From contig CM038470.1 of the NCBI GenBank assembly GCA_021464415.1, forward strand, positions 9,994,394 to 10,058,393: 64,000 bases of DNA, in the 5' to 3' direction. Below the pieces are notes generated by a model, which ran no database searches, was not told the DNA's origin, and saw only the letters and a program-made list of their open reading frames with translations. This stretch comes from Lonicera japonica (Eukaryota; Streptophyta; Magnoliopsida; Dipsacales; Caprifoliaceae). How positions within the stretch are numbered: position 1 is the first letter of the stretch; each line of letters opens with the position of its first letter. The position numbers and the translations under genes are program-made. Positions 1 to 11,436 of the stretch are shown one piece after another.

Positions 1-19
1 GTTATTGTGCAGAGATCTT

Positions 20-215
20 TTTTCATGTAATTGATGGGCAACTTGCGAAATTAAATGATCACTTCAATGAGGTAGGTACTGAGTTACTTACTTGTTTGGC
101 ATGATCGAGTCTAAAAAATAACTTTGTAACTTTTAACAAACGAAAGCTAATTCGTCTTGCTTAATTTTATCTTTATGATTTTTCGGATAGAGATTTATTG
201 ATGCTTGAAAAGTTT
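20..215 (+). pseudogene. hAT/ZMYM1-type transposase relic
   Basis: A short stretch reads FFHVIDGQLAKLNDHFNEV, then after one stop codon continues with SLKNNFVTFNKRKLIRLA and, after another stop, FYLYDFSD. This order resembles the C-terminal part of plant TTF-type/ZMYM1-like hAT transposases, where a VIDxQLxELNxRFNE block precedes a KLIRLAxFYPYDF block. At least two in-frame stops and loss of everything downstream, including the dimerisation end, show it is dead. The start may lie outside the window. Recognised by eye from family resemblance only. Confidence 0.55.
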
Positions 216-1792
216 GTGTTTAAGGTCTAACAAATCCACCCACCCTCTTCCCCTGTCCAGATCATGTAAAAAGTTTGTGTTTAAGGTCTAACAAAAATTA
301 GTCTAAGTGGATATTAAATAAAGTCCACCCATTACTATTATGCTAGCTCCATTATTCAAGGTATTAATGGCATAATAACGCCTTTATGCATGATTATCAT
401 CCTTTTACAATCGGGTGTGGTGACAGAGCCTTTAAGATTATACATGAAAGATTGTTTGCTTCAATTGGGCTCGTCTTCAACTTCGGTTGCGACGTGACTT
501 TATGTATGCCAAATGGGATTGCAATGAAATATTACCATTGTTGCTCATGCTGATTTTTTTCTTTTTTCCTTTTGTTGTATTTTTCTTGGTAATTGGTTGT
601 GCCAAGAACAGAGCAATTTCTATAAATTGGAAAGATAATGGCAAAAAGAAGATTGCATTGAACATATCAAAAATCTTGTGGCTTTGCACGTACCCACTGT
701 ATATAACTTATACTCACTATTAATTAAACATGTATAATTACATTGCAAATATGTGATTTTGCAGTGATTTTGCAGTTTAACTTTGTTATACAAGAATGGT
801 GGTTGTTTAACTTTGAAAAAACAACTGAGATATTTTGCCAATAGAGTTTGTATGGAACTTTGGCAAGTTTTGTTTTATTTTGTTTGGACAAATTATAGAC
901 ATTTTGTACATTTGATTAATATGAATCACAATCCTAACATGAACTTAACACAAAGTTGGCTGATTTGGGTCAAGAATAAATAGGTCACAGTCAATTTTGA
1001 GTTAGGCACGACTAACCCAATTAATAAACGAGTCATGTTCAAGTTATTAAATCTGACACGATGAACCCAAAATTGGCCCACAATCGACTCGTTTAGACTT
1101 TTAAGTTTGATAGATTATACATGACCCATTTATGGTATATAGGTTAATTGGATCATTTTACTTATTTAACACGACACAATCTACTTATTAAACAAGTTAA
1201 TCGTGTCGTGTAACGTGTTTGAGTTGCTTCAAATGACACAACTAATTAAATGGGCCGTGTTTGAGTTGACAGTAAAATTGTTATACATTTATCTTGACAC
1301 GACTTATGAACCCAAGCAGCCGATCTAGTTTTAGTTGAGCATTGGTGGAGGTTGACAATGCTCGTATTTGCGTTGCATACTATTGAGGTTGGTGAATTTT
1401 TTGTCACAAGCTAAGAGCATGAGAACACTGAAATATCTTGATATTTCTAACGATCCTGACACTTACCAAAAATTATATGCTTTACACAAACCCAACCTTT
1501 TTCCTTTTAACTTATTATAATGGCTTTACATTAATATAATTTTATGTTCCTCGTGAATCTTGTAATTAGGTGATAATTTAGAACTGAAGTTAAATTCTGA
1601 ATTGGGAAATTATGTTCGGATTCAGTCAGATTGTACCATTTGAGCGGGTAGTAAATACTATGTTTTGACCATTTTATCCTTGTTTTAATGTGAAAATAAG
1701 GACAAAATGCACTATTTATATTTAGGTGTGTGTTATTTACACTCCAAAAAATATTTGGTAACACTCCACTTTTCATTTATGTAATAACAAAT
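216..1792. other. Intergenic DNA without a recognised gene
   Basis: No convincing coding exon. A 27-28 bp direct repeat (core agtttgtgtttaaggtctaa) occurs at 207-234 and 268-294. At 1178-1214 an inverted repeat pairs AACACGACAC with GTGTCGTGT inside text rich in GTCGTGT-like words, probably an old transposon fragment. The segment just before the viral insertion (1722-1745) resembles the terminal sequence of the MITE at 13725. Confidence 0.5.
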
Positions 1793-1859
1793 GAATAAGT
1801 ACATGTTTCTCGCTCGATGACACGCGGGTAAGGCATTGAAGTTTTTGCACGCTTGATGA
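1793..1859 (-). repeat. Intergenic-region fragment of the pararetrovirus, minus orientation
   Basis: The reverse complement of this segment matches the plus-strand intergenic region at 8375-8430: the words AATGCCTTAC and TGTCATCGAGCGA occur in the same order and spacing with only scattered differences. It therefore represents sequence that lies downstream of RNase H in the viral genome, here placed next to the linker region with capsid to RNase H missing. It holds one copy of the 32-bp unit against four in the plus-strand half. Confidence 0.65.
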
Positions 1860-1891
1860 GGTATTGATGACGTCAATTTAAAGCAAGTTTT
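1860..1891 (+). repeat. 32-bp exact copy of capsid-gene sequence at a rearrangement junction
   Basis: These 32 bases are identical, in the same orientation, to 5701-5732 inside the capsid block. Here they sit between the minus-oriented linker (from 1892) and the minus-oriented intergenic fragment (to 1859). Relative to its flanks the capsid snippet is therefore inverted, the mark of a template switch or end-joining event that also removed the rest of the polyprotein. Confidence 0.75.
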
Positions 1892-3395
1892 TGAAACCTG
1901 GGGTGTAGGTTCTCGGATTGAGAGACCTCTGGCTTCTCTGGCTGTGGGAGGAGGTGGAATAACTTTTTTAGAAGCACCAAAGGGATCAATGTATGGGAGT
2001 TGGGGTTCAAGTGTAGGACCACGAAAACGGGGATAATTTGGTCTTTGGGGACGGTAAGTAGGTTTGGGTGTTTGTGTTTTAGGGGTGAATGATGCCCAGG
2101 GGGGTAATCTTCTCTTAGGAGGTTCATCATAGAAATTAATGAATGTTATTATGATTAAGAAATCTTGTCATGGAGTCTTGGACACCAAGAGAGGGTTGAT
2201 GTTCTTCTGGATAGAACATGGATGGTAACGGATTTTCAACTGTAGTGGCGTACTTAGAGTACTTACTTTTTTCAATAGCTTCGAGCTGTACTTGAAGTGC
2301 TTTCTTTTCTCTTTCTTTATCAGCAAAGAAATTTGCAGTGGCTGCAAAGTCATAAACTATGGTTGCCATATACTGCATCTATTCATTAAGCGTTTTAATT
2401 CGCATTTTGAGATCTGCAATTGCTTCATCCATATTAGAAAAAGACGAAACTTTTGCTTCTAGACACCGAGTGCTTAATGCAATTTGAGAAAGAACATTAT
2501 TTTGGGCAAGGGCATTTTCTGCTTGCCAATTTTATGATGTTTCAGCTGCCATAACCTTTTTCACTTGTCCATTAGAACCAATGGTTGTTAGATCTGGAAT
2601 CTTCCAACGGTGGCTGGTATGCTGGGTAAGATTATCAAAATCTTCTGAAGGGGGAAATGGTTTTCTTCTGGAGAAAGCATATAGCACGAAATGGGTTCAG
2701 GTTGTATCGGTTGAGGGGGTTTTTGATATATAGGCGGTTGCTTGTATGGGCGATTTAAGGCTTTTAGGGCCTTTTGGGCATATGGAGACAAGCGCTGGGG
2801 GGGTTGCTAAGGAGGTGTAACTGGAGGTAAAGGTGGTGGAGGCTGACAAGAACTTTCTTTTGGTGGAGGAGTTGGCAAAGGGGAATCACCATAAGTGACA
2901 AAATAATCAAACTTGCCGGATGGTTCACCGAGAAGGCCAACCGTGCGATCACCTGCATCGTATCGCTCTTGGAGAAGTTCCTGGGAATTTAGCGATTTAC
3001 CTGCCATTTTCTTCCTATACCTCTTCAATTCCTTAGGATCAAGACCAGTTTCATAAGCTAATTCTTCACACGTATCACAATAGCATGTATCATACCATAT
3101 GTGACCGTTTTTGTCTTTTCCTTTAATAAACTGAATTTCCTTTTATATCAAAATAAAGAATAGCCACGGGCTCATTCTTTAAAAATGGATTAGTGGGCAA
3201 CTTAATAATAGGTTCCATCATGTTAAGTTCAGTTTTAAAAGGATTTCGCTGTGGATAAGCTTTTTTGTTATCGAAACGCATCTCTATTTGTTTACCAGGA
3301 TAACGGATGTATGTGGGATTTGTTTGTTGAACAGACTCAATATTTGATTGCTCATGGAGGGCTTTATAAGAAGTAACCCATGTTTCAGGTAACAA
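1892..3395 (-). pseudogene. Pararetroviral linker between movement protein and capsid (decayed)
   Basis: Minus-strand fragments continue the movement-protein ORF after further stops and at least one frameshift near 3125. Visible parts in order are a segment with LPETWVTSYKAL, a Cys-rich patch (CYCDTCEE), a basic stretch (KELKRYRKKMAGKS), a proline-rich tract around 2810-2870, a helical stretch with ADKEREKKALQVQLEAIEK (about 2270-2330) that could be a coiled coil, and a second proline-rich basic part at 1873-2130. No enzyme domain is present. A coiled-coil and proline-rich linker between movement and capsid domains is usual for long caulimovirid ORFs. Boundaries of individual pieces are uncertain because of the frameshifts. 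Confidence 0.55.
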
Positions 3396-3404
3396 CTTAA
3401 TTAG

Positions 3405-4214
3405 TTATGGGCGAATGAGTTGCCTTGGAACATATGTAGTTGTATGGGCTTCACTGGAATCAATCTTTAACATTAACGCATCTGCCGTAGAAGTACCAGG
3501 GATGCAAAGATCATAAGAGTGATTTTGCACTCTATAGACCATTTGCTGATGGATTGTTGTTGCTGATGTACCGGGAATCATTAAGACTCCTGTAATCTGG
3601 ACCTGAATTTTGAGAGCATCACACACATATCTGTTTGAGAGAGGGATATTGAAATTAGGGTACAGCGTGAAAAACACTGTTCCTGCATTCAACGTAGCTT
3701 GAACATTACCAAGAATTGCTTATTGGTAATCAATCATTCTTGAATCAACGAAGGCAATTCGAGCAACTGTCAATAACCCTTTTATGCCAGGGAAAGTAAC
3801 TGCAAAGCGGATAGCACCAAAATGCATATGGGTATAACCTTGTGCTAAGGCCATACATGGAATATCTCGAGAGAACGGAACATTGAAGAACTGTTCTTCA
3901 TGACCAGAACTGATAATTAACGAATCAATCTTTGTACAGTGGACAAACTCTTTAACTAGAAGTTTAGAGGTTTCTGAAGAGACTAACTGCCAAATTCTCC
4001 TGGTAAAAGAAGGAGTGGATGGTTTTTGGAAAACATGATACGGGTTTGTAATAGGAAGATTTGTTTGGGGAATTTGATCTTCGACTGGGAGATGAGTAAT
4101 TTCAAACAAAGACTCGATCTTACTATTATCATATCGAGAAGAACTAAAAGGTGACACTGTAAGGGAGATAGACTTAGAGGAATAAGCGGACAACGATTTT
4201 GATTTAGAAAACAT
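3405..4214 (-). pseudogene. Pararetroviral movement-protein domain (broken)
   Basis: From the ATG at 4212-4214 the frame runs to a TAA at 3720-3722 and continues in the same frame to another TAA at 3405-3407. The stretch HMHFGAIRFAVTFPGIKGL followed by ARIAFVDSRMIDYQ is the conserved core of the 30K-type movement protein of Caulimoviridae, which makes tubules through plasmodesmata for cell-to-cell spread. The continuation after the first stop (NAGTVFFTLYPNF and onward) is also family-like, so the stop is a point lesion within one original ORF. The ATG lies about 590 bases from the primer-binding site, consistent with a caulimovirid leader. Not functional as it stands. Confidence 0.7.
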
Positions 4215-4800
4215 TTTTGAGAAAATTAAGCATCTAAATTTAAAGGATATTAGAATAAGAATAAAGTTTTGTAGAAGGATTTCCGTAAAGATTGTTGCAT
4301 TCTTTATAATTTTAAAATTAGTCAACCTTACATATAACAATAGTTTTGCAAAATCATACTTGACCTCATATGCGAGCGATTATCGAGCATAACACACGGC
4401 ACCTTGCCTAACAAAGCTCTGAGCTCAAACACCCGTCCTTATATGAGATTACATTGCTATGGATATGTAAGAATTATACTCATGTTTTGAATCAGTTAAA
4501 GTAAGTGTTATGATACGAGAGATCCACACAAATTGTTCTGAGTGTTCTGATGTGAGAGATCCATGATTAATGGCAGTCACAAAGCATACTAAAATCAAAT
4601 TAATTTGTAAAGTGGCAGACGTAGAGCATATTTAATAAACTTCAAAAGAGTCATACTAATCATAGTATAATTATCATGAAAAAAAAACTTTTAGAACAAA
4701 GCAACATCTGGAGAAATTCTGATACAAATTTACATCATTCTTCTAATCCTTTAAAACTATAAGCTCCCTAAGAAAACTACTCACGAGACATCAAAATCTT

Positions 4801-4812
4801 CCTCTGATACCA
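4801..4812 (-). promoter_or_regulatory. tRNA-Met-type primer-binding site of the pararetrovirus
   Basis: Read on the minus strand the bases are TGGTATCAGAGG, matching 11 of 12 of the initiator-tRNA-Met primer site used by Caulimoviridae and many LTR elements. It lies upstream of the minus-strand movement-protein block, as it should, which fixes the orientation of that half. Confidence 0.65.
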
Positions 4813-5009
4813 AGAGGGGAACAAGATATTTATAACGACGCGTTATACAGTAGTTTAACGAAATTAATCGCAAAAGACTTTAAGCATGGTCACGGTGATC
4901 ATAATCATATAACCATAATAAACAAATCCAACATAGGATACCTAAGAACCAAATAAGAAAGACAACAACTATAGCAGAAGCGACACAAGTGGTGATTAAC
5001 AAACCATCA

Positions 5010-5874
5010 TTCATTTAAACATTGAAATCTTACAAGAAAACTTAGAGAGAGAAACACTCAAAGGAAAACACATAAAGAGACTCCATGAAAATCAGCCAGT
5101 AAACCAAATATCCTCATTTTTTCGTGCTCTTGCTCTTCCTGATCGACCTCAAGTCAAAAGCCACTTCTGAAGATCTCTTCTCCTCATTTAAAAAAATCTA
5201 CTCAGCTCAACCTTCAGAAACAACCCTATAAGAAAGCAATACTGAGCCTATGGTTGAAGATCCTCCGGAGCCAAATATTACAAACACTGCAGCAGCTCCA
5301 GCACCAATGACCAATATGCATGATAACCATGTTCGCTTTACTATAGATGACATCAAGCCAAAATTCTGGCGTGATAGATTCTTTCGGTTCAATGCATGGA
5401 TGATTGCAGATAATGAAAACTATGATCTTAAATCAAGTCTATAAACGATTCCTTGCCAGACTCGTTGGACGATTAAGAGATTGGTATGAATCATTAGGTC
5501 CATATCGACAATTGCAACTTCAACAAGTTACTTCTATTGATATTTTCCTTGGGTCAATCTATTCTGAATTTGTTGGTACTCCAACTAAACATGTTGATAT
5601 TGCACGAGCTGAATTCATGGGAATAAAGTGTTGCTCCCTCAAGACAGATGATCTTGAACGTCATTATAATCGTATGTCTCAGCGATTCTATATCATTGGC
5701 GGTATTGATGACGTCAATTTAAAGCAAGTTTTCCTACAGTCTTTCCCGGATGCTTTAGTTACAGAAGCTGAAAAGTTGTTCAAAATTCAGAACCTTGTTC
5801 TCAAAGATCTTTCACTTGGAAGAATCTATGAACATCTTACATACTCTGTTGAACGAATCTGTAATCAAAAGTAG
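5010..5874 (+). pseudogene. Pararetroviral capsid-protein region (broken)
   Basis: Plus-strand frames beginning near 5010 (HIKRLHENQPVNQISSFF and similar) lead to a block with FTIDDIKPKFWRDRFFRFNAW, then RDWYESLGPYRQLQL, and end at a stop at 5872-5874. The WRDRxFRFxAWM word and the following helical region resemble caulimovirid capsid domains. There is a frameshift around 5430, where the frame of the start block closes at 5442-5444 and the next continues from an overlapping frame, and earlier stops near 5170 and 5230. The 32 bases at 5701-5732 recur at 1860-1891. Confidence 0.6.
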
Positions 5875-6290
5875 TTTTTTGATGACATGAAAAAGACCAA
5901 CAAAATGCTCTATTCTGCTTGTAATAAAAATCATTGAAAAATCAAATGCAAAGGCAAAGAAAGTGCCTGTGATTGTTCCAAACATAAGAAGCATAAAAGT
6001 CGTCGGCACTCCTCTTATTCTTCATCAGATACTTTTGCAAAACCCTGGAAACAGAAAAAATCCAAGAAGAAGTCATTTAAAGGCAAGAAAAACTTTAAGT
6101 TTGTCAGGAAAAAGAATTTTCGTGGCAAAAAATCAGATAAGTGTTTCATATGCAAGAAGCTGGTCACTATGCAAAAAACTGTCTAAATACAGAAAAAAGA
6201 ACGCAATTCATGGCGTTGCTCCACAAGATTACACCAGATATTCAAAAATCAGATGTTGAATCTGTTATTTCAGCAAATAATGAAGCCTCT
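5875..6290 (+). pseudogene. Pararetroviral basic region and CCHC zinc knuckle (frameshifted)
   Basis: A lysine-rich region (KKKSFKGKKNFKFVRKK-like in one frame) leads to CFIC in one frame and AGHYAKNC in the next, about 6140-6185. Together these are the two halves of a CCHC knuckle of the type found at the end of caulimovirid capsids, which binds pregenomic RNA. The frame change falls inside the knuckle, so no single frame encodes it. Confidence 0.55.
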
Positions 6291-6671
6291 GCATATTGCA
6301 TAATGACAATTGCCTACTCATACTCTGAACAAGAAGAAAATTCAGAAAATAAAAGTGCAGGTTCTAATGTTTCACAAGATGAGCCAGAAATCTCCTCTCT
6401 TCAGCAGCTAACATTCTTAGATGGACAAGAATGTATAGCATCCACAGTTTCTCCTTTTGGCCGTGTTCAAATTCTTAAAGAAGCATATGACAAGCCTCTC
6501 AAAGTTATTGCTTTCTTTGACACAGGAGCTACAAGGTCAATGATGAATCCTGATCTGCTCCAGAATCCTTTTGGCGCCCTTGTTCAATCGCCTTCAAAGT
6601 TACAAGTGGAGATGTTCTTATGGTCAATAAGATCAGTAAGACAATTAAAATTCAGATTTTCCCTAGTATAA
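6290..6671 (+). pseudogene. Pararetroviral aspartic protease region
   Basis: The frame opened at 6141 runs through an acidic spacer to VIAFFDTGATRSMMNP at about 6505-6550. DTGA is the active-site triad of pepsin-like retroviral proteases that process the polyprotein. The frame closes at 6669-6671, and the following linker to RT (6672-7190) is a mosaic of short frames with stops. Neighbouring capsid and RT blocks are in the expected order. Confidence 0.65.
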
Positions 6672-7149
6672 AAGTTCATCATAAAGTCTATGGAACTCCA
6701 TCCCATTAGAAAGATTTACTTATTGGTTTTGATATAATTAAGAAATTACCACCAATACACTTTGGTCCAGATGGCCTTCGTTGTAAGAAATACTTTCTTC
6801 CCTGGGTAACTTCGTCAGATAATTCGATGATTTATTAAGCCTTCTCCTTAGAGTATCCATTGCCATCAGGGATTACATTACATTATTTGAAGCAAAGTCT
6901 CATCATACAATAATGTGCTGAATCCCATATTGATTTTCTCACCAAATGCCAGCAGCCACTTTGGTAAAACGCCAAGTTCTTTGTCACGTTGCCCTTCAAG
7001 ATGAATGGAGATGTCAATCCAACACGTGCTTCTCACTCTGGTATGAATTCAGAACATCAAGCCCTTGCTTTACAAGAACGTCAATCCTTGAAGCAACAGA
7101 AGTTAATAGAGCACATCACTTCTCCATAGACATGTGAATCTTTTTATGT

Positions 7150-7700
7150 CAATAAACTCTCAGAGCAAGTCAGAGGAAAAATGAGACTAGTTATCAATTG
7201 CTAGCCCTTGAATTATTTCCTTGCCAATAATAAGTTTTCATTGTCACAGAAGCATTCTATATTCAGCCATCTTTCAAATGCTAAAGTTTTCTCCAAATTT
7301 GATTTGAAAGCTGGATTTTGGCAACTTGGCATATCCCCTGAAGATAGGCCCAAAACTGCATTTTGTATTCCTGGTCACCACTACCAATGGACTGTTATGC
7401 CCTTTGGATTGAAGAATGCCCCCTCAATCTTCCAGAATACCACGATGACAATTTTTGAGCCTATACTCTTCAATGCACTTGTATACATCGATGATATATT
7501 GTTGTATTTTCTAGATGAAGAATCTCATACAAAATTCCTTCACCAGTTCCATCAAATAGTTTTCCAGCATGGTCATAATGCTTTCAGAAAAGAAAATGGT
7601 GATTGGTGTTACAGACATTGATTTTCTCGGCATGACGATTCAGAATGGCAAATTTCAGTTGCAAGAACATATCTCAAAAGATTTGTCAAAATTCCCGAAT
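7150..7700 (+). pseudogene. Pararetroviral reverse transcriptase (broken)
   Basis: Clear RT motifs occur in order: FSKFDLKAGFWQL near 7290, MPFGLKNAPSIFQ near 7400 and YIDDILL (catalytic YIDD) near 7485. The frame closes at 7619-7621, while the polymerase sequence continues in an overlapping frame from about 7600 (TDIDFLGMTI), so one small indel separates palm from thumb/connection. The N-terminal fingers before 7208 are interrupted by stops. In family members this domain copies pregenomic RNA into DNA. Confidence 0.75.
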
Positions 7701-8363
7701 AAATTAACCTCCAAAAATCACATTCAGCAATTTCTTGGCTTGGTTAATTATATGTCCCAGTTTATCCCAAAAGTTGCTACGGTCACAACTCCTCTCACGG
7801 CTCTTCTAAAAAAGTCGCCTCCTCCTTGGTCCGATGCTCAGACCAGAGCTGTTCAACAAATCAAGGCACACACAGCAACATCGCCTCCATTAAAGATACC
7901 TGCTACAGGAACTCGTATACTACAGACAGATGCCAGTAATGAGTATTGGGCAGCTGTACTTCTTGAAGAAGAAAATGGAATTCGACATCCTTGTGGTTAC
8001 AAGTCAGGCAAATTTAAATAAAGAGAACTACATTACCACTCTATGTTTAAAGAAATTCTTGCAGTACGTCGAGGAATCGAGAAATTCCAGTTCCATTTGA
8101 TAAGCCACCATTTTAAAATTGAGATGGACATGTCCTCTTTCCCAGCTATGATTGAATTCAAACAGAAACAGATTCCGAATACTCAACTTCTGCAATGGTC
8201 AGAATGGTTTTCTCAATGGGATTATGAAGTTAAGCATATTAAAGGAAAATATAATGTCATAGTAGACTTTTTCTCAAGGCCTAACCAAGTACCAAATCAG
8301 TTATCCCACATTGCTCCTATACAGAAAGAAGCCTTTTGTAAACCCTATAAATATGAGCCCTAA
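7701..8363 (+). pseudogene. Pararetroviral connection and RNase H domain (broken)
   Basis: After the thumb/connection (FLGLVNYMSQFIPKVA) the frame shows LQTDASNEYWAAVL, holding the first RNase H aspartate, and closes at 8019-8021. The same frame resumes at 8043 with EILAVRRGIEKFQF and ends with KGKYNVIVDFFSRP, the usual end of caulimovirid RNase H (normally NxxADxLSR). The stop is an in-frame nonsense codon. The original ORF ends at 8361-8363, just before the intergenic repeats. Confidence 0.7.
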
Positions 8364-8399
8364 GTATCTTGTGTGACAAGCGTATAAAAACTTTAATGC

Positions 8400-8527
8400 C
8401 TTACTCGCTTGTCATCGAGCGATAAACATGCACTTACTCGTTTTCATTGAGCGAGTAACATACACTTACTCGTTGTCATTGAGCGAGTAACATACACTTA
8501 TTCACTTCTCATCGAGCGAATGAAATA
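8400..8527 (+). repeat. Four tandem 32-bp units in the pararetroviral intergenic region
   Basis: Units begin at 8400, 8432, 8464 and 8496, each about acttactcgttgtcattgag plus cgagtaacatac. Within a unit TTACTCG can pair with CGAGTAA; unit 1 pairs TCGCT with AGCGA instead. The minus-strand copy at 1793-1859 carries a single unit. They lie immediately after RNase H, where the regulatory region of the family is found. Confidence 0.75.
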
Positions 8528-8530
8528 TGA

Positions 8531-11280
8531 AGTAAAATCAAGTATTTTATGGTGAGTAAATAACAGCCACCTATATTTAAGCCTTCTTAAAACGATACAC
8601 AATAATAAATGGGGATAGCTCTTATCAAAAGTAATACTTTTTTTTCAATCTAGTTTTTTAGGGGAAAAACAACTAGTAGATGCCATTATCAAGCCCGGGT
8701 ATTAAAGTATAATTCATCAACCATCTTATGTTAAATATATATATGTGTATATATACATGTGTGTATGTGTGCATATGAGGTAGGTTATAAAGATGAATTT
8801 TCCAATTTTAATAAAAATAAGGAATTCTTATTTATTTATGAAAAATTGTGGAGATGATTTATATAATAAGTATATCACTTACACCACATTTTATAAAATT
8901 ATCCAACTTAGAAGTGAGTATATTGAAAATTTGTAATATGTGCATTTTCGAAATTTTTTGATAATCATCTCACCTATTTCTAGGTTGAATATTTTTATGA
9001 AATTCGGTGAAAATGATCTATTTATTATATAAATCATCTCTACAAAAAATTATAAAAAAATCATTTATTATCCCTTTAAATGGGAATCCATTCTTTTTAT
9101 TAAAATGAAGGAATCCATCTTTATAGTCTAGCTTGTATGTATAAATAAGAATTTGATGGACATAGGCTGTAACTCCATTAACTTTATGTCACTTCCTAAT
9201 TCAGCAAAATAAGATATTGTTTACTTTAAATCTAAGTCTATACAATTTTACTTTTATTTCTAAATGTCTTTTATAAAAAAAATAAAATAAAAATATTAAT
9301 ATTACACATACAGCTCGACGATGTGGAAGTAATGCCTACTAGAACCACTCCCTGCGGTTTTTTTTCCTTAATGTATTATTGGGGTAATTAGTAAATTACC
9401 TTCTAAGCTTGATAATCATACGTTTGGACAAATGATGAGATGGCATGGGACGTCCTATGTGGATGTATGCACAACAACACAAGTGACATATGGCAGCGAT
9501 GTAAATCAGTTAAACAAGAACATCTCACTAACTACAACCCTGTAGAACTATTTGCCAATCTAACTAACAGACTTAGTGCGATAAACACATGTTTGCATGG
9601 TGAAATTGCAGACCTTCAAGCTCTTATTTACAGACCTAGAGCTTTGCACATACAAGTACGGTAGCATGCAGTGATAGCGAGAATCAATGGTACAATGACA
9701 GTAGCGTGTGTACAAATTACCATTGTATTTAATGCACACTAACTCACATTAATTGCCAAAATAAGGAAAAAGCATTTACCATGACAAATTCTAGATTCCT
9801 AATAATGAAAGGGCAAATAAAGGTTAATCACTACCATGGACAAAGTTGACTTCTAGCCAATTACATATATAGAGCATTTATTACCCCACAAAAACTTGGT
9901 TTATAGAAAGTTAATATTGTTAGAGTGATATACTAAAAGTCATGATTTTATTATTATTATTATTATTGGGTTTAATATGTTATATATAGACTTGAACATA
10001 AATGAAGAATGCCATAAACATGAAATCGAACTAAAATTCACATTTGAACTGAGTATACGCCTAAATTACTCCATGCCATACCATTTTATTCATTCTTGCA
10101 CAAAACTGTGCGAAGAACTTATTAAAACTAGGACTGTAATGAGAAAAACTTGGACGGATAATTTGGACAGTATGAGTTGAAAGCCTCTCTTGCATGTTTT
10201 AAAGCTCTCCTATATGCTCTGTTTTGTACTAATTGAAAAAAAATTAAGAAAGGTTAGATTAACTGTCCGCATGGTTAATCAAAAAATCTTACGGGTTTTC
10301 TGTCAAAATAATTATTTTTGCACACCGAAGACAGTAAGCTTTGTATCATGTTTAGCAACTCGTAAATATAATTTTAAGTCAAAACAGTAAGAAAAATGGA
10401 TAAAAATGAGAATAAGCATGTTCATTTATAAGCCGAAAGAGTGACGTGAGTGCATAACACCTTCTCACATCGTAACATAGTCCCCAATCTCACTCTGGTT
10501 GTATAGATAACATTGTATCCAAAAGGGTACAAAACACACTTTTGTCGTTTTTTCGAAAAACGTACTGGTGACTCTAATCTTTAAACACAACGCGTCAAAA
10601 ATGAATGGCGATTCAGTCGGGATTCTCTCATTTACTATTAAGGACGACCCAAGTAATACCGTATATATTGTCCCAATTGTGTAATATGATGACATTCATT
10701 TCATAAAAGTTATTCTCAAAGAAGGATCTACTCTTGCACATGTGATTCTTGGTTAGCGTAAGCAGCAATACCCAGATGCGAAACATTTGGTTGAAGTTGT
10801 GAAAACTAAATTTTTTGATTAGTGCAAGCTTTTTGACGATCCACCGGTAGCGAGTCCTTCTTTTTTGAAATTATCAATGTACTTTAGCCATTAATGCTTT
10901 GATATGAAGGAAATAATAGGAACATTCATATTGCTTGTTGATTTAAAAAATAGGTTCTTTATTGCATTTATGAAACTTAAAGCTTAATAAATTTTGGTTG
11001 TTGATCAAATTTTACAGCAATCAGTTAGGTTTTGGCATGTTGATTGTGGGCTCTAGCCTTTAATATATTTTTAGGCTTCACTTTCAGTTCTCAACCCGCA
11101 GAAATAGAGGGTGAAATTCAAATTTACTACAATTGAATTCTAAATTATGATTTCGTCCTAAACTAAGAATTATTTCATATATTTTAAAAATACATTTATT
11201 TGAATGTAAGAGGTTAAATGTTTATTATCATAAAATAATATTAAGGACATCTAAAAATAAATAATTTAGACTCATATCTT
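8531..11280. other. AT-rich intergenic DNA, no gene recognised
   Basis: Only short open frames with no family resemblance. At 10606-10622 the word TGGCGATTCAGTCGGGA resembles the tRNA-Arg-type primer site of Tat/Ogre-like Ty3 elements, so 10300-10600 may be a decayed LTR end; no coding domain supports this. Confidence 0.35.
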
Positions 11281-11355
11281 AACTCAAATAATAACTCAAA
11301 TAACAATAATAACAATAACAATAATAACAATAACAATAATAACAATAACAATAAC

Positions 11356-11435
<80 letters not shown>
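11281..11435 (+). repeat. AAT / AACAAT microsatellite
   Basis: About 155 bases of AACAAT hexamers grading into about 27 AAT triplets. Long leucine, tyrosine or isoleucine frames on the minus strand here are by-products of the repeat. Confidence 0.95.

Positions 11436-11436
<1 letters not shown>

Larger units (their letters stand above)
1793..8530. mobile_element. Endogenous pararetrovirus (Caulimoviridae), rearranged head-to-head
   Basis: Two groups of decayed viral coding blocks point away from each other. Reading the minus strand from 4812 gives a tRNA-Met-type primer site, a leader, a movement-protein domain, a proline-rich linker and an intergenic-region fragment. Reading the plus strand from about 5010 gives capsid, zinc knuckle, aspartic protease, RT and RNase H, then an intergenic region with tandem repeats. 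Family members normally carry these in one direction, with the movement domain before capsid and polymerase. Both halves have stops and frameshifts, so the locus cannot encode a functional virus. The genus is uncertain; a single long ORF with movement protein upstream of capsid recalls florendovirus/petuvirus-like layouts. Confidence 0.8.

Noticed and set aside
8400..8527. CRISPR-like array of 32-bp repeats
   Set aside because: Units abut without spacers, in a plant genome, inside a viral regulatory region.
1793..8530. Replication-competent integrated virus
   Set aside because: Stops, frameshifts (movement protein, zinc knuckle, RT, RNase H) and inverted order make expression of a complete genome impossible.
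9440..9664. 74-residue ORF
   Set aside because: No recognisable motif and no splice partners; within chance expectation.
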